In this document: piece after piece, positions 32,582 through 40,620 of the stretch
Position numbering within the stretch: position 1 is the first letter of the stretch
Layout of the letters: every line of letters begins with the position of its first letter
Source: an uncultured Caulobacterales bacterium
GTDB taxonomy: Bacteria; Pseudomonadota; Alphaproteobacteria; Caulobacterales; Caulobacteraceae
Direction of reading: 5' to 3'
NCBI GenBank assembly: GCA_903900155.1
Contig: CAIUMD010000077.1
Span: 1 to 64,000, forward strand
DNA length: 64,000 nt
Made by a program: the position numbers and the translations under genes
Notes under the pieces: model-generated
Seen by the model: the letters and a program-made list of their open reading frames with translations, nothing else
Databases searched by the model: none
What the model was told of the DNA's origin: nothing

Positions 32582-33799
32582 TCACCCATAGGCGAACCAG
32601 CCCGCCGCCCCGGCGGCGAAGATCACGGCCACGATGTTGAGCTTGCTCTTCCAAAGATAAAGGATGGCAAGCGCGCCAGCAAAGATGACCAGGGCTGGCC
32701 AGAGCACCGGGACCCGTTCCGCCGTCGCCTGCCCGAGCTGCAGCGTCGTTGCGGCGATCAGGCCCACCACGCCGGCAGCGACGCCCTCCAGGAGCGCGTG
32801 CAGCTGCTTGACCTCCAGGACGGCTTCCAGACGATCGTAGAGGATCAGCGAGAACGCAAAGGCGGGCAGGAAAATCCCGGCGGTCATGGCTAGGGCGCCA
32901 ATCGGGCCGCCGCCGACGTAGCCCACGAAGGTGGAGAAGATGATCAACGGCGCCGGCAGGATGCCCGAGAGCGCCAGACCGTCGAGGAACTGACCGTCGG
33001 TCATCCAACCCCGCCCCACCGCGTCGTTCCGGAGAAACGGGATGGCCGTGTACGCTCCGCCGAACGTCAGCAACCCGGCTTTGAGACCGGAGAGGAAGAG
33101 AGCCACCGGACCAGCCGATGCGCCGACGGCTTGCACATCGCCCGGTTGAACGCCCGGCGACCACCAGATGACGGCGGTCGCTAGGGCGACCCCGATGAAC
33201 GCGCACACGAGCGCCAGAGATTGCCGACCCGATGCAGCAAGCGCATAGACCACCCCGGCGATGGGCAGCACGACCCAAAAGCTCGCGCCTAGGAGCGATG
33301 CCAACCCGACGCCGAGGGCCAGGCCCCAGAGCCACCGGTCGTTCAGCACATGTTCGCCGATCCGGTGCACCGCTCGCACGATCATGGCGACGACGCCCAC
33401 CTGCACGCCGAGGAAGGCGGCGCCGAGCGCAGACGACTGGATGTCCATCGCGAAGTAGAGCCAGGACAAGGCGAACATCAGCAGGAAGCCGGGAAGCATG
33501 AACGCCAGCCCCGCGAGCATGCCTCCGAGCCGGCCCTTGGCGCGCATGCCAAGGTGAACACAGAGCTCATGGGCCTCTGGCCCAGGGAGAACCTGCATGA
33601 CAGCGAGCAGGCGATTGAAGCGCGCGCTGGAAATCCAGCGTTCCTCCTCGACCAGTTCCTTCCGTAGCATCGCGATCTGGGCCACCGGCCCGCCCCAGGC
33701 CATCAGCCCGAATCGCAGGAAGCGTAAGAACAGCTGCGGATAGCTCAGCGCCGGCGGCTGCGGCTCGGCAGCCATATCGAGTTCGGCAGACGCGGTCAT
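32582..33799 (-). CDS. chrA: Chromate transporter ChrA
   Basis: The 405-residue membrane protein has both halves of the long-chain CHR family: FLRFGLMAWGGPVAQIAMLR with QVLPGPEAHELCVHLG in the first, and FLSGLKAGLLTFGGAYTAIP with LPAPLIIFSTFVGYVGGGPI in the second. It exports chromate from the cytoplasm. ATG 33799 follows GGAGTG; a much longer open frame upstream is basic and not convincing. The usual regulator chrB is absent. A damaged chrC lies upstream. Confidence 0.93.
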   Translation of the reverse strand: MTASAELDMAAEPQPPALSYPQLFLRFLRFGLMAWGGPVAQIAMLRKELVEEERWISSARFNRLLAVMQVLPGPEAHELCVHLGMRAKGRLGGMLAGLAFMLPGFLLMFALSWLYFAMDIQSSALGAAFLGVQVGVVAMIVRAVHRIGEHVLNDRWLWGLALGVGLASLLGASFWVVLPIAGVVYALAASGRQSLALVCAFIGVALATAVIWWSPGVQPGDVQAVGASAGPVALFLSGLKAGLLTFGGAYTAIPFLRNDAVGRGWMTDGQFLDGLALSGILPAPLIIFSTFVGYVGGGPIGALAMTAGIFLPAFAFSLILYDRLEAVLEVKQLHALLEGVAAGVVGLIAATTLQLGQATAERVPVLWPALVIFAGALAILYLWKSKLNIVAVIFAAGAAGWFAYG

Positions 33800-34170
33800 G
33801 CCATCACTCCGCTGTGGCTCAGATCGCACGCGCGATTGCGTGGCCGCGCTGAAGGATGGCTCGCGAAATCGCCCAAGCAAGGCGGACCGACCCGGCTTTC
33901 GCGGTGACGTTCGCTTGCTAGGAAAAAAGAAGCCCACGCGGGCTCGACGCACAAACCGAAATCCAAGGCACACGCTCCCCTGCGCGCGCCTTACGCGCAC
34001 GCTCCAAGGAGCGGATCTTGGACGACCGGGCCGTCTAACCGGGCGATCCGCGATGGCCCGGTGGGCGATAGCTACCGCCTTGCAAGCGCGATTGGAAGGG
34101 CCTGCTCGTCCAATTGGCGCCGCGCAGCCCGTCAGGGCCACAGCCGCTCACGATTCGACATCGATGCGTA

Positions 34171-34600
34171 TCAGGCGACGGCGCGGGCGAAGCGCGCGTT
34201 GTCGCCTCCCCAGGAGAACGCCTTCATGTAGGCGTCGACGTGAGCTCCCCGTAGTCCATGTGATAGGCGTGCTCGTACATGTCCAAAGCAAGCAGCGGCC
34301 GGCCATCGGCGATTTGGGTGTGGTCGGAGGCCCACTGATGGACAAGCCGCTGGTCGCGCTCGCTCCAGGCCAGCAGAACCCAGCCGGAACCGCCGCCGAG
34401 CGCCTTGCCCATGCCGGCGAACTCCGCCGCCCAGCTATCGTGGCTTCCGAAGTCACGTTCGATGGCGCTCGCGAGCGGTGCGACCGGCGCGCCACGTTCG
34501 CCGAGCCTTCGAAATGCACCTCGTGCAGGACCATGGAGTTCCAGGCGAACAGTTCCTCGCGCAGCTCAACGAAATCGCAGCAACAATTGCCCTGGCCTTT
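34171..34600 (-). pseudogene. Decayed chrC-type iron superoxide dismutase
   Basis: Three pieces of an Fe/Mn-SOD are readable in shifting frames: FAWNSMVLHEVHFEG, then ASAIERDFGSHDSWAAEFAG with MGKALGGGSGWVLLAWSERD, and LLALDMYEHAYHMDYG, then AHVDAYMKAFSWGGDNARFA up to the TGA at 34171. Frame is lost near 34517 and again at a G-run near 34242, and the N-terminus is missing. chr operons often carry such an SOD (ChrC). It is non-functional as read, or the G-run shift may be a sequencing error. Confidence 0.72.
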
Positions 34601-34741
34601 CAGCGCCGCGCGAAACCAGAGACGTCATTGAGACGCTAATCACGCCAATGGGCTCGCCCGCGTCACCCCCCAGGAAAACGGCCGGTTTCCTGACGGTCGC
34701 CGCAATTGGCCCAGGAGTGATCCTGCGCCACCAGAAAACCC

Positions 34742-34760
34742 GTTGCGGAAATGATCGCAA
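34742..34760. other. Short dyad before the resolvase gene, possible res subsite
   Basis: TTGCG and CGCAA arms surround AAATGAT-type centre sequence about 45 bp before the resolvase start. Serine resolvases act at res sites next to their own gene, so the 34620-34800 gap is where res is expected. Only this one dyad is visible to me. Confidence 0.3.
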
Positions 34761-34801
34761 GCTTGCACCCTCCGATCTGTCTTTTCTGACGGAGCGGCCG
34801 G

Positions 34802-35452
34802 GTGCTGGTGGGTTACGTTCGCGTGTCCAAAGCCGACGGGAGCCAGACGTTGGCGCCGCAGCGTGACGCCATGGCCGCAGCCGGCGTCGAACCTGACCGC
34901 ATCTATGAGGATTTGGCCTCCGGCCGGCGTGATGATCGGCCGGGACTGGCGGCCTGCCTCAAGGCGCTCCAGCCTGGCAATACCTTGGTGCTCTGGAAAC
35001 TCGACCGGCTCGGCCGAGATCTCCGCCACCTGGTCAACACTGTCGATGAGTTGCGGACGCGCGGGGTGGGCCTGAAGGTCATCGCCGGAGCTGGCGCGCA
35101 GATCGATACGACGACGGCCAACGGCCGCTTGGCGTTCGGCATCTTTGCGGCCTTCGCCGAGTTTGAGCGCGAGCTGATCTCAGAACGGACCAACGCAGGC
35201 CTGGCCGCAGCGCGGGCCAGGGGACGTATGGGCGGCCGACCTCGCAAGATGGACCGGGCGACGTTGATGATGGCCATGGCGGCGATGGCTGACCGCGAGG
35301 CCAAAGCCACGGAGGTGGCCCGCCGCCTGGGTCTGACCACCACGACCCTCTATGTTTACGTCAACGGCGATGGAACGCCCAAGGCGGCGGGCCAGGCCCT
35401 ACTCGATGCGCCAGCGGCAGTTCGGCCGCGCCAGCTTCAAGTGGCTGGCTGA
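34802..35452 (+). CDS. Serine resolvase of the transposon
   Basis: The 216-residue product has a resolvase/invertase catalytic domain: LVGYVRVSKADGSQTLAPQR (active-site Ser in RVS), LWKLDRLGRDLRHLVNTVDE, and FGIFAAFAEFERELISERT. A helix-turn-helix end follows (EVARRLGLTTTTLYVYVNGD). It would resolve cointegrates. GTG 34802 is the start; its stop overlaps the transposase ATG (TGATG). Confidence 0.92.
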   Translation: MLVGYVRVSKADGSQTLAPQRDAMAAAGVEPDRIYEDLASGRRDDRPGLAACLKALQPGNTLVLWKLDRLGRDLRHLVNTVDELRTRGVGLKVIAGAGAQIDTTTANGRLAFGIFAAFAEFERELISERTNAGLAAARARGRMGGRPRKMDRATLMMAMAAMADREAKATEVARRLGLTTTTLYVYVNGDGTPKAAGQALLDAPAAVRPRQLQVAG

Positions 35453-37119
35453 TGGCGCCGAGCACCAGCGTCCCCGTTGAGGCGCTGGTGATGCTCCGTC
35501 GGCGTCTGGCCGCCTTGCCGGCCAAACACCCTGATCGTCAGCAACTCTTGCTCTCCACCGGCACGCTCTACGGCGTCAGCCGGGCTACGCTGTATCGTCT
35601 GCTCCGTGGGGGCGGCCATCCCCGCCATGCACATCGCGCCGACCGTGGCCGGCCGCGGGTCTTGTCGGGCGCCGAAGTCGAAGGTTGGTGCGAGATCATC
35701 GCGGCGATGAAGGTGCGAACCACCAACCGAAAAGGGCGACATCTCTCAACGGTCCGCATTCTCGAATTACTAGAGAAGCATGGGGTCGAGACCCCGGACG
35801 GCCTGCAGAAGCTTCCACCTGGCAAGCTGACCGCTTCGACCATCAACCGTCACATGCGTCGCCTCGGCTACGACAACGAGCGGATGACCCGGCCGCCGCC
35901 AGCAGTGCGGTTTCAAGCCGAGCAGTCGAACGCGTTGTGGCATTTCGACATGAGCCCTTCGGAGCTGAAGCAACTCGCCGTCCCGCCCTGGATCGATCCT
36001 GATCGGAACGGCGCGCCGACGCTGATGTTGTTCAGCGTGGTCGATGACCGCTCCGGCGTCGCCTATCAGGAATATCGTTGTGTCTATGGCGAGGACGCTG
36101 AATCGGCGCTGCGTTTCTTGTTCAACGCCATGTCGGCCAAGCCGGACGAGGCCAATCCATTCCAGGGCGTCCCCACGACGCTCTATCTCGACAATGGCCC
36201 GGTCGCGAAATCCGGGGTGTTTCAGCGCGTGATGGAGAGCCTCAACATCGAGGCGATAATCCACATGCCAGCCGGTAGCGATGGCCGGCGGACCACAGCC
36301 CGGGCCAAGGGCAAGGTCGAGCGGCCGTTCAGGACCGTGAAGGACGCCCACGAAACGCTTTATCACTTCCATCAGCCCGAAACCGAGGAAGAGGCCAACC
36401 GCTGGCTCGCCCGCTATATCGCCACCTACAACAGCGGCGATCATCGATCCGAGCCGCACAGCCGCCTTCATGACTGGCTCGGCAATCTGCCGCCCGATGG
36501 CGTGCGCCAGATGTGCGCTTGGGAGCGGTTTTGCACCTTCGCCCGTGAACCCGAACGACGCGCGGTCGGCATCGACTGCCGGATCACGGTGGCCGGCGTC
36601 ACCTATGAGGTCGATCCTGACCTGGCGGGCGAGACCGTTGTCGTCTGGTGGGGCCTCTTCGATCAGGAGCTATTCGTCGAACAGGGCGAGGAGCGCTTCG
36701 GACCCTACACCCCGGTCGGTGGCCCGATCCCCCTTCATCGCTATCGAAAACATCGCAAGGGTCGTCGCGAGGTTCGCGCCGACAAGGTCGGAGAGCTGGC
36801 GGCGCAGCTCAAGCTCCCGCGTTCGGCGCTGAGCGGCGAAGACGATGTGGTGATGATCGGCGTTCAACAGGATTCGGCCGCGCTTCCATCCAGACCGTTC
36901 CGCGACCCCGACCCCTTCCACGAGTTGGCCTTTCCGAGCGTTCTGGCGGCCCGGCGGGCCATCGCTGACGAAGTGCGCTTCCCGCTGGCCAAGCTGTCCG
37001 ATGACGACCGCCGCTTTGTCGATGACCTGCTTCGCCGGACGCTGGCTAGGCCGGAGATTTTGGCGGCGATACGCGAGCGATTTCCCCAAGGGCGCCGAGG
37101 AGGGCTCTACGGATGCTGA
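35452..37119 (+). CDS. DDE transposase (Tn5053/Tn552 TniA-like)
   Basis: The 555-residue product has an N-terminal helix-turn-helix region (LSTGTLYGVSRATLYRLLRG) and an integrase catalytic core. The acidic triad is visible in WHFDMSPSELKQL, TTLYLDNGPVAKSGVF and ARAKGKVERPFRTVKD. A Mu-transposase-like C-terminal beta-barrel follows (DCRITVAGVTYEVDPDLAGE). It binds the repeated terminal sites and works together with the downstream ATPase. It overlaps both neighbours, so resolvase, transposase and ATPase form one transcript. Confidence 0.92.
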   Translation: MAPSTSVPVEALVMLRRRLAALPAKHPDRQQLLLSTGTLYGVSRATLYRLLRGGGHPRHAHRADRGRPRVLSGAEVEGWCEIIAAMKVRTTNRKGRHLSTVRILELLEKHGVETPDGLQKLPPGKLTASTINRHMRRLGYDNERMTRPPPAVRFQAEQSNALWHFDMSPSELKQLAVPPWIDPDRNGAPTLMLFSVVDDRSGVAYQEYRCVYGEDAESALRFLFNAMSAKPDEANPFQGVPTTLYLDNGPVAKSGVFQRVMESLNIEAIIHMPAGSDGRRTTARAKGKVERPFRTVKDAHETLYHFHQPETEEEANRWLARYIATYNSGDHRSEPHSRLHDWLGNLPPDGVRQMCAWERFCTFAREPERRAVGIDCRITVAGVTYEVDPDLAGETVVVWWGLFDQELFVEQGEERFGPYTPVGGPIPLHRYRKHRKGRREVRADKVGELAAQLKLPRSALSGEDDVVMIGVQQDSAALPSRPFRDPDPFHELAFPSVLAARRAIADEVRFPLAKLSDDDRRFVDDLLRRTLARPEILAAIRERFPQGRRGGLYGC

Positions 37120-38084
37120 CCGAAGTGATGGAATATTACGGCCTCGAACGATCGCCGGTCGATGTCGAATTCTTCGAGACTGATCACCACGCTCAGATCT
37201 CGCGCGACCTGCGCACAGCGATCATGAGCGGTCGGCTGATCGCGCTCACCGCCGTCATCGGGTCCGGCAAGACGGTGCTATCGCGTCAGCTTCGGACCGA
37301 ACTTGAGCGTGAAGGGCGGGTCATCGTCTCCAGGTCCCTGACGGTGGACAAGGTGAAGATCACGGTTCCCCTGCTGATCTCCGCACTGTTCTACGATCTG
37401 TCGTCGGACAAGGCCGTCGTCATTTCCCGCCAGAGTGAACGACGTGAGCGCGACCTTCAGGAACTGTTTCGCAAGGCCAAGAAGCCAGTGGCCCTATTCA
37501 TCGACGACGCCCACGCCTTGCACCCCAAGACGCTGACCGCGCTCAAACGTCTCATCGAACTCGTCGTGGAAGGCGGCGGACAACTCTCCGTCGTTCTGGT
37601 CGGCCACCCCAAGCTCAAAAATGACCTGCGGCGGCCCAGCATGGAAGAGGTCGGCGACCGGACGACTGTTTTCGAGTTCGGAGGGTTGCGCGAACGGCAG
37701 CGTGACTTTCTCGACTGGACCCTCAAGAGTTCCCTCCACTCCGACGCCCAACCTGAAGACGTCATCACAGAGGAAGCCGCCACTTTGCTTGCGGTGCGTC
37801 TGAAGACGCCGTTGCAGCTCAGCAGTTCGCTGGTGCGGGTGTTCGAGGCCGGTTTCGAGGCTGGCGTGAAGCCGATCGACAAGGCGATCGTCGAGACCGT
37901 CTTGTCGCGCCGCGCCGACGATCTAGAGCCGCAGTTGACGCGGCACGGCTACGATCTCAAGTCTCTCGCGGAATTGTTCGACGCCAAGCCGGCAGAGATC
38001 CGGCAGTTGTTCCGCGGCGGGCTCGATCCCGCCCGCTCGACGGAGTTGATGGAGGAGATGCGCGCCGCGGGCCTGCCGCTCTGA
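37113..38084 (+). CDS. AAA ATPase partner of the transposase (TniB/ExeA-like)
   Basis: The 323-residue product has Walker A ALTAVIGSGKTVLSRQL, Walker B KPVALFIDDAHALHPKTL and a sensor-1 region LSVVLVGHPKLKNDL. It begins YYGLERSPVD, as ExeA-like ATPases do. In Tn402/Tn552-type elements this protein selects or activates the target. Its ATG overlaps the transposase stop by seven bases. Confidence 0.92.
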   Translation: MLTEVMEYYGLERSPVDVEFFETDHHAQISRDLRTAIMSGRLIALTAVIGSGKTVLSRQLRTELEREGRVIVSRSLTVDKVKITVPLLISALFYDLSSDKAVVISRQSERRERDLQELFRKAKKPVALFIDDAHALHPKTLTALKRLIELVVEGGGQLSVVLVGHPKLKNDLRRPSMEEVGDRTTVFEFGGLRERQRDFLDWTLKSSLHSDAQPEDVITEEAATLLAVRLKTPLQLSSSLVRVFEAGFEAGVKPIDKAIVETVLSRRADDLEPQLTRHGYDLKSLAELFDAKPAEIRQLFRGGLDPARSTELMEEMRAAGLPL

Positions 38085-38252
38085 AGCGTCTCATCGACCG
38101 TGCGTCGGTCTCAAATAGCGCGCGTCGGTCTCAACCATTGTGGTTTCAGTCTCACACAATGTGCGCCGAGTAGGCACAGACGTCTCAGCTAATATGCGTC
38201 GAAACACGCCTTGTATCTCGCGTCGAGCCGTTCACTATTGCGCGCCGCTACA
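38085..38252 (-). repeat. Right terminal inverted repeat
   Basis: This is the inverse of the left end: read on the minus strand it starts TGTAGCGGCGCGCAATAGTG and carries the same ordered TGAGAC words. It starts right after the ATPase stop. The match is imperfect in the inner half (for example TTCGCCGCTCCGG against TCTGTGCCTACTC), so the two ends have diverged. Confidence 0.85.
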
Positions 38253-38258
38253 CCTAGC
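38253..38258. repeat. Target site duplication CCTAGC, right copy
   Basis: An exact copy of 30793-30798, immediately after the terminal CTACA of the transposon. Confidence 0.85.
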
Positions 38259-38657
38259 GGACCATCACCCGGACCACAAAAACCGATGGACCTGGCCCCG
38301 CGCTACACGGCGACGACAAGGCCAGTCAGGGCCCTGAGATTCTTGAGCGAGACCCGGCGGGCGGTGAGCAGGCGGTTTGGTAGGGCCGCTTCGACGACGG
38401 GATGAGTTGGCGTACCGCTCGGCGCTGACGCCCCTCGCAACTGTTGCGCTTCCGCGAGCGGATGAGGCTTAGAGCCGCCGCCACAGCTATCAGGATCCTG
38501 GGCGCGGTTCTGAACATCCAGGCGGCGACGGCATCGTGGGTCTTTTCATATCGACTTTTGAAAAACGCCCGCTGCTGGGCGCAGCGGGATTTCTAGATTC
38601 TAAGGATTCTAATTCAGGGCGGCATAAGGGCATGAGAAACAATAAGTTAGGGGATTG
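38259..38657. other. Gene-free region before the replication origin
   Basis: No gene is supported here. A hairpin CCCGCTG/CAGCGGG (38568-38588) is followed by an AT-rich stretch with repeated GATTCTA words (38590-38616), just before the iterons. The AT-rich patch is a candidate strand-opening site of the origin, and the hairpin could also end transcription coming from the left. Confidence 0.4.
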
Positions 38658-38814
38658 TTCCTGACCGCTCGGGGGCGCCTTCCTGACCCGATGGGGGATC
38701 GATCCTGACCGGACGGGGGCTCTGGCCTGACCCGGCGGGGTCATCCTGACCGCTTGGGGGCGCCACCCCCTGGACCTGTTGTATCCTGACTTGCGAATTG
38801 ATTCGAGGTCAGGA
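38658..38814 (+). other. Iteron origin of replication (oriV)
   Basis: Copies of TCCTGACC followed by a variable pair and GGGGG begin at 38659, 38681, 38703, 38725 (GCCTGACC) and 38744. Spacing is 22, 22, 22 and 19 bp, one helical register each. A shorter TCCTGACT lies at 38784, and an inverted copy GGTCAGGA at 38807-38814 overlaps the start of repA. Direct iterons upstream of a Rep_3-type gene, plus an inverted repeat at its promoter, are the classic layout for replication and autoregulation. Confidence 0.82.
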
Positions 38815-39997
38815 ATGCTGGCCTCGGTTGGAAGCACGGAGTCGCCGGCTGGTCGATACGGCGCACATTGCGGAGCTTGAGGACGGCGCCGACGAAACGC
38901 CTGGCCGCGCCATGCGCGTCGCGCACGCCCTGCAGTCGCGCGATGGCGACGAGTTCGCCAAGCCCGGCAACCTGGTCGAGGTCCGCTTCGTCAAGGGCCA
39001 GTCGCTCAGCCTGACGGCGGCGCGCCTGTTGGCGCTGATGATCCTGACCGCGGGCGGGGACGCCTGGGAGCCCGTGGCGCACCGGATGCGCAAGGCCGAC
39101 ATCCGACGCGGTCACAAGGGCAATGAGCGAATCTCTGACATGCTCGAGGAGCTGCACCGCACCCTCTTCGCCGTCGACGACTTGTCCTGGCGAGGCCGCA
39201 AGGCCACCAAGCGCTTTTCCCTGATCCAGTCGTCGCGCGAGGAAGTCGACGAAGAGGGCTCGGAGGCCGGCTGGATCGAGTGGGAGTTCACGCCTGACGC
39301 CCGGCGGCTGATCCGCGAGTCCGAGACCTATGCGGTGCTGAACCGCCAGGCCGTACTCGGCTTCCGCTCCAGCTACGCGCTGCGGCTCTATGAGATGGGA
39401 GCGCTCCGGCTGTATCGGCGCCAGTCCGTCTGGCGCGGCGACATGACCGCCATCCGCGCCGCGTTCGGAATTGCGCCGGAGCTCTACAAGGACTTTGCCC
39501 AACTCCGCCGCAAGGTGCTCGAGAAAGCCAAGGCCGAGATCGACCATCTCGCCCACTTCACCGTGGATTGGCGCGAAATCCGTCGCGGCCGCACGATTGT
39601 CGAGATCGAGTTCACCTTCCACCCCAAGAGCGTGCCAGCCCAGCTGGTGGCGGTCGACGATGACAACAATCAAGGTTCTTTGTCCGGCACGGTCCAGGGG
39701 GAAGTGGTCAAGCCACGGGCGCGGCCCCCTGCCCTCCCCGCTCCGGTCCCGGGGTCGACCAGCGGCCCCAAGGCGAACGACTCGGCCGTGCGGTTTCCAT
39801 CCGGGACCTTGCAATACGGATCCGAGCCCTTCGGGGAGATCGCGCGCATTCATGGCGGCGGCTGGGCGCGCGACCTGATCGCCGACGCCTATCGCGAGCA
39901 GATGGGCGCGCGCCTGTCGAACCTCTCCGGCGCGAAGCTGGTGAAGTCGTGGACCGGGTTCTGCCAGGCGTTTGCCGCCCGGCGTGGCCGCCCCTGA
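38798..39997 (+). CDS. repA: Plasmid replication initiator (Rep_3 family)
   Basis: The product is up to 399 residues. Two winged-helix domains are indicated by LVEVRFVKGQSLSLTAARLL, ETYAVLNRQAVLGFRSSYAL, RLYEMGALRLYRRQSVWRGD and KDFAQLRRKVLEKAKAEIDH with TIVEIEFTFHPKS, which fit RepA/RepB-type initiators. It would bind the iterons at 38658. The start is uncertain: I give TTG 38798. The only well-placed ATG (38815, after AGGTCAGGA) is in another frame, and the first in-frame ATG is about 38 codons in. Confidence 0.85.
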   Translation: MIRGQECWPRLEARSRRLVDTAHIAELEDGADETPGRAMRVAHALQSRDGDEFAKPGNLVEVRFVKGQSLSLTAARLLALMILTAGGDAWEPVAHRMRKADIRRGHKGNERISDMLEELHRTLFAVDDLSWRGRKATKRFSLIQSSREEVDEEGSEAGWIEWEFTPDARRLIRESETYAVLNRQAVLGFRSSYALRLYEMGALRLYRRQSVWRGDMTAIRAAFGIAPELYKDFAQLRRKVLEKAKAEIDHLAHFTVDWREIRRGRTIVEIEFTFHPKSVPAQLVAVDDDNNQGSLSGTVQGEVVKPRARPPALPAPVPGSTSGPKANDSAVRFPSGTLQYGSEPFGEIARIHGGGWARDLIADAYREQMGARLSNLSGAKLVKSWTGFCQAFAARRGRP

Positions 39998-40002
39998 GGG
40001 GC

Positions 40003-40024
40003 GAAATTGCACCGGTGCAATTTC
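40003..40024. repeat. Centromere/operator palindrome, copy 1
   Basis: A perfect 22-bp palindrome with core AATTGCACCGGTGCAATT, directly after the repA stop. Three further copies lie at 40140, 40396 and 41838. A set of identical palindromes around parAB suggests parS sites bound by ParB, possibly also used to regulate the operon. Confidence 0.72.
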
Positions 40025-40139
40025 GCTGCGGCGGGGCCGCCAGATCCCCGTCCTAGCGACAAGCTCAGGCGACCTCGATCGTCGACCTCACCGCTTCCAA
40101 GGCCCGCGCCCGTCGCACCGACGTCCAGCGGAAACCTGG

Positions 40140-40159
40140 AAATTGCACCGGTGCAATTT
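40140..40159. repeat. Centromere/operator palindrome, copy 2
   Basis: Perfect 20-bp copy, AAATTGCACCGGTGCAATTT, in the repA-parA gap. Confidence 0.72.
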
Positions 40160-40395
40160 GGGGCTCGCGGGGTAAGTATCGGGCTGGGCGGACCCGACGA
40201 TTGCGGACGGGGCAGGGGAGGGGACGTGGCCGGCGAGTGCTCCGGGCCGAGCCATCCCTCCCTTCGCCCCCCAGCCGGTCAGGATAGCTCGGAACCGGCC
40301 GAGCGACCTGCGTCGAGGGGCGGCCTGTGTGGGCTTCCTCGTGCACGGACGCACCCCGGGGACAGAACGGTCGCGCGGCGAGGGTCAGTCGGGCG

Positions 40396-40413
40396 AATTG
40401 CACCGTTGCAATT
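40396..40413. repeat. Centromere/operator palindrome, copy 3 (imperfect)
   Basis: AATTGCACCGTTGCAATT, one base away from the perfect core, in the repA-parA gap. The rest of the 623-bp gap (39998-40620) holds no gene; the parA promoter is probably in the less GC-rich stretch at 40505-40545. Confidence 0.65.
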
Positions 40414-40620
40414 TCGGGTCGCCGGCGCCCCCGCCCGGGCAGGAACTCCCCCAATCGGACAGGATAGGTCTGGCCGAAAATCTGGAATCGGGATTTAGCT
40501 GGCTCCCATAGCGTTAACACGCCCTTAATAATGCGCTTATAGCGTCCAGGCGGTCCTACTTTCGCTTTTTGGGCGGTTAGGGCCGGTTTTTCGAAACTTG
40601 CCCGGAGGCTGTGAGGTCCC

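Larger units (their letters stand above)
30799..38252 (+). mobile_element. Tn5053/Tn552-like chromate-resistance transposon, 7454 bp
   Basis: The element begins TGTAGGGACGCGCAATAGTG and ends with the inverted TGTAGCGGCGCGCAATAGTG. It has long terminal inverted repeats of roughly 165 bp and a perfect 6-bp flanking duplication CCTAGC. The transposition genes are a DDE transposase, an AAA ATPase and a serine resolvase, the set known from Tn552 and Tn402/Tn5053 relatives; no tniQ is present. Passengers are a Rap1a-like protein, a DUF1259 tandem protein, ChrA and a decayed chrC. It separates the ssb region from the replication origin. Confidence 0.88.
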
